A stretch of 64,000 nt of DNA from Prorocentrum cordatum (Eukaryota; Sar; Dinophyceae; Prorocentrales; Prorocentraceae): NCBI GenBank assembly GCA_963575745.1, contig CAUYUJ010020547.1:35001-99000 (forward strand), read 5' to 3'. Below the pieces are notes generated by a model. It was not told the origin of the DNA. It made no database searches and saw nothing but the letters and a program-made list of their open reading frames with translations. This document shows positions 62,345 to 64,000 of the stretch, one piece after another. Position 1 is the stretch's first letter. Every line of letters starts with the position of its first letter. The translations under genes were made by a program, and so were the position numbers.

Positions 62345-62389
<45 letters not shown>

Positions 62390-62455
62390 CACGCACACCC
62401 ACACACACACACACACACACACGAACAAGCCACACATTTCTGCGCGCCGCCGATC

Positions 62456-62550
62456 CTGGATGACCTTCGACTCCTCCACCAGGGACTTTCCAATGCGTTG
62501 CAGCCTGGCCGAGACGGTCCTCTCCTTCTCGACGTCCTCGGCCCCATAAG
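62456..62550 (-). CDS. Kinase gene, upstream helical exon (first seen)
   Basis: 95 nt: YGAEDVEKERTVSARLQRIG, then KSLVEESKVIQ, a charged helix that would lead into helix C of the kinase N-lobe. Acceptor CTCACAG|CTTATG, donor ATCCAG|GATCGG (GA type). It leaves in phase 0, as the next exon (60611) requires, and both junctions share CAGGA. Enters in phase 1, so at least one exon lies further upstream, possibly beyond the window. The intron to the next exon (60612-62455) holds MITE-C4, MITE-D2, REP-M3 and CA/TCC repeats. From 62560 to 63100 no gene is recognisable. Confidence 0.5.
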
Positions 62551-63129
62551 CTGTGAGCGCAGCGCAGAGGACCCAAACAATGATATTGTCGGATGGTGCA
62601 CGCTATTGTTACTGCCATGTTGCGCCCGCTGGTATACTCGCTCGCGTGATTGCGCTGCCTGTGTGCGTGACCCTTGCCTCAACCCCTACCGCAACCCCGA
62701 TCCATGCCTACTAGTCGGTGCATATCCCTCGAGGAGGACAGTTGGCATGAAAGCAGGAGACCCAAATTCAACACCCAGGAAACGCACGGGTGGTACACTG
62801 TCGGCGCCCCCCCTGCGCCACTATTACAGAGAGTTGGGAATTCCTCAGGTGCTCAGGCGCTGAGGCGCGACCCCAATCCCCCCCAATATGTGGACCTCTC
62901 GACTGGATAAGCCCAACGCAAGAATTCGCGATAGGGGCGATAGGGCCGCGTCCGAATAGCCCCCTTGGGGGGTACCCCCGAGTCTTCCTTGTCTTGAACG
63001 AGAGCCACGCGCGCTTCACGCGCTCAGGTTAGTCTAAGGCAGTTGCCTCGTGCTCATCCTATGCATACGCTGCATACCGTAGCCCAACTCGTCTCATTCC
63101 TCCCCGCCCTCCTCCTCCTCGTCCTGCTC

Positions 63130-63218
63130 CTCATCATCATCATCACCATCATCATCACCATCACCACCATCACCATCACCACCATCACCATCAACATCAT
63201 CATCACCATCACCACCAC

Positions 63219-63256
<38 letters not shown>

Positions 63257-63395
63257 GCATCATCATCGTCATCCTCATAATCATCCTCATCAACATAGTC
63301 TTCATAATCATCATGGTCAACATCGAACAATCTTCATCACGACTACCATCATCAGCAGATTCTCCATCATCATCATAGCCAACATCATCCGCACC

Positions 63396-63444
<49 letters not shown>

Positions 63445-64000
63445 CCAGCATCACTATAATCGGCAGCAGCATCATAATCATCGTTAGCACCAGCATCATC
63501 ACCATCACCAGCATCATCATCGTCATCACCATCATCATCTGCATTAACATCACCATCATCAGCATCATTATCATCCGCCTCCTCCTCATCATCGCCGTCG
63601 TCATAAGCGTTGTCATCAGAATCAGCATCCTCGTAATCATCCGAATCCGCATCAGCAGCAGCATCAGTATCATCATCGCCACCATCATCAGCACAAGTAG
63701 CATCACCATCAACACCACCAGCATCATCGTCATTGCCAGCATTGTCATTAACATCATCAGCAGCAGCACCATCGTCATCAGCATCATCAACATCATCACC
63801 ATCGTCATCACCATCATCAGCAGCATCAGCATACGTTTCATTATAAACAGCATCATCATCATCACCAACACCATCATAATCATATGCATCATCCTCGTCA
63901 TCTTCATCATCATAATCATCAGCATCAGCAGCGTCATAACCAGCATCATCCTCACCCTCATCATCATCAGCATCCTTTTCAGCATCAGCATCAACATCAT
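63130..64000. repeat. CAT/ATC trinucleotide array 4
   Basis: ATC/CAT repeat running off the end of the window, CAT on the plus strand as in the other three arrays. Confidence 0.95.

Overview
This looks like nuclear DNA of a dinoflagellate. Four signs point there: two 21-base relics of the dinoflagellate spliced leader (8997-9017 and, weaker, 32318-32338); LINE-type retroelements with dinoflagellate-style endonuclease/RT, RNase H and zinc-finger parts; introns whose inferred donors are GC, GA or GT inside an AG|G context; and degenerate TTTAGGG repeats. The DNA is GC-rich and dominated by simple repeats and small dispersed repeats. There is no bacterial-style gene layout, and I see no rRNA or tRNA gene.

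Most long open frames here come from GGA/TCC, CAT, GAGGCT and other low-complexity arrays and are not genes. The convincing coding signal is a protein-kinase gene on the minus strand. It is cut into exons of 41-201 nt that run from about 62.55 kb down to a stop at 35.19 kb. Exons, in transcript order: 62456-62550, 60454-60611, 60220-60275, 60005-60045, 59516-59593, 55415-55615, 54212-54301 (with a duplicated partner near 53952-54008), 47792-47910 (tentative), 35468-35631 and 35188-35272. The frame is kept through every junction from the second exon to 54212-54301 and through the last two. The introns range from 174 bp to more than 10 kb and hold almost everything else in the right half of the window: MITEs, a LINE, satellites and a telomere-like array.

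The small dispersed elements fall into about fifteen families, most with 2-6 copies in this window. Several have terminal inverted repeats and target-site duplications. Some look able to act as introns ('introners'). One kinase intron is flanked by a perfect 8-bp direct repeat with the splice point inside it. A five-copy hAT-like family has 8-bp target duplications, and in two copies these contain the AG|G splice junction, so splicing would restore the empty site exactly. A third intron lies between two 62-bp copies of the same exon segment. This is the most interesting system in the window.

Layout: 0-4 kb purine tract and a ~2.8-kb satellite; 4-8 kb a segment bounded by inverted repeats; 8-9 kb a retroposed, SL-tagged LINE ORF1 relic (minus); 9-24 kb MITEs, minisatellites and a candidate minus-strand gene near 18.7-19.3 kb; 24.4-28.3 kb two unidentified minus-strand genes and a broken one between them; 28.9-33.5 kb decayed LINE pieces (plus) around a 1.5-kb CAT array; 34.3-34.7 kb a candidate exon between two hAT-like elements; 35.2-62.6 kb the kinase gene, with a nearly full LINE (37.7-41.4 kb, plus) and a second retroelement ORF (41.4-42.3 kb) in its largest intron; 56.15-58.23 kb three ~680-bp units joined by TTTAGGG heptamers; 63.1-64 kb another CAT array.
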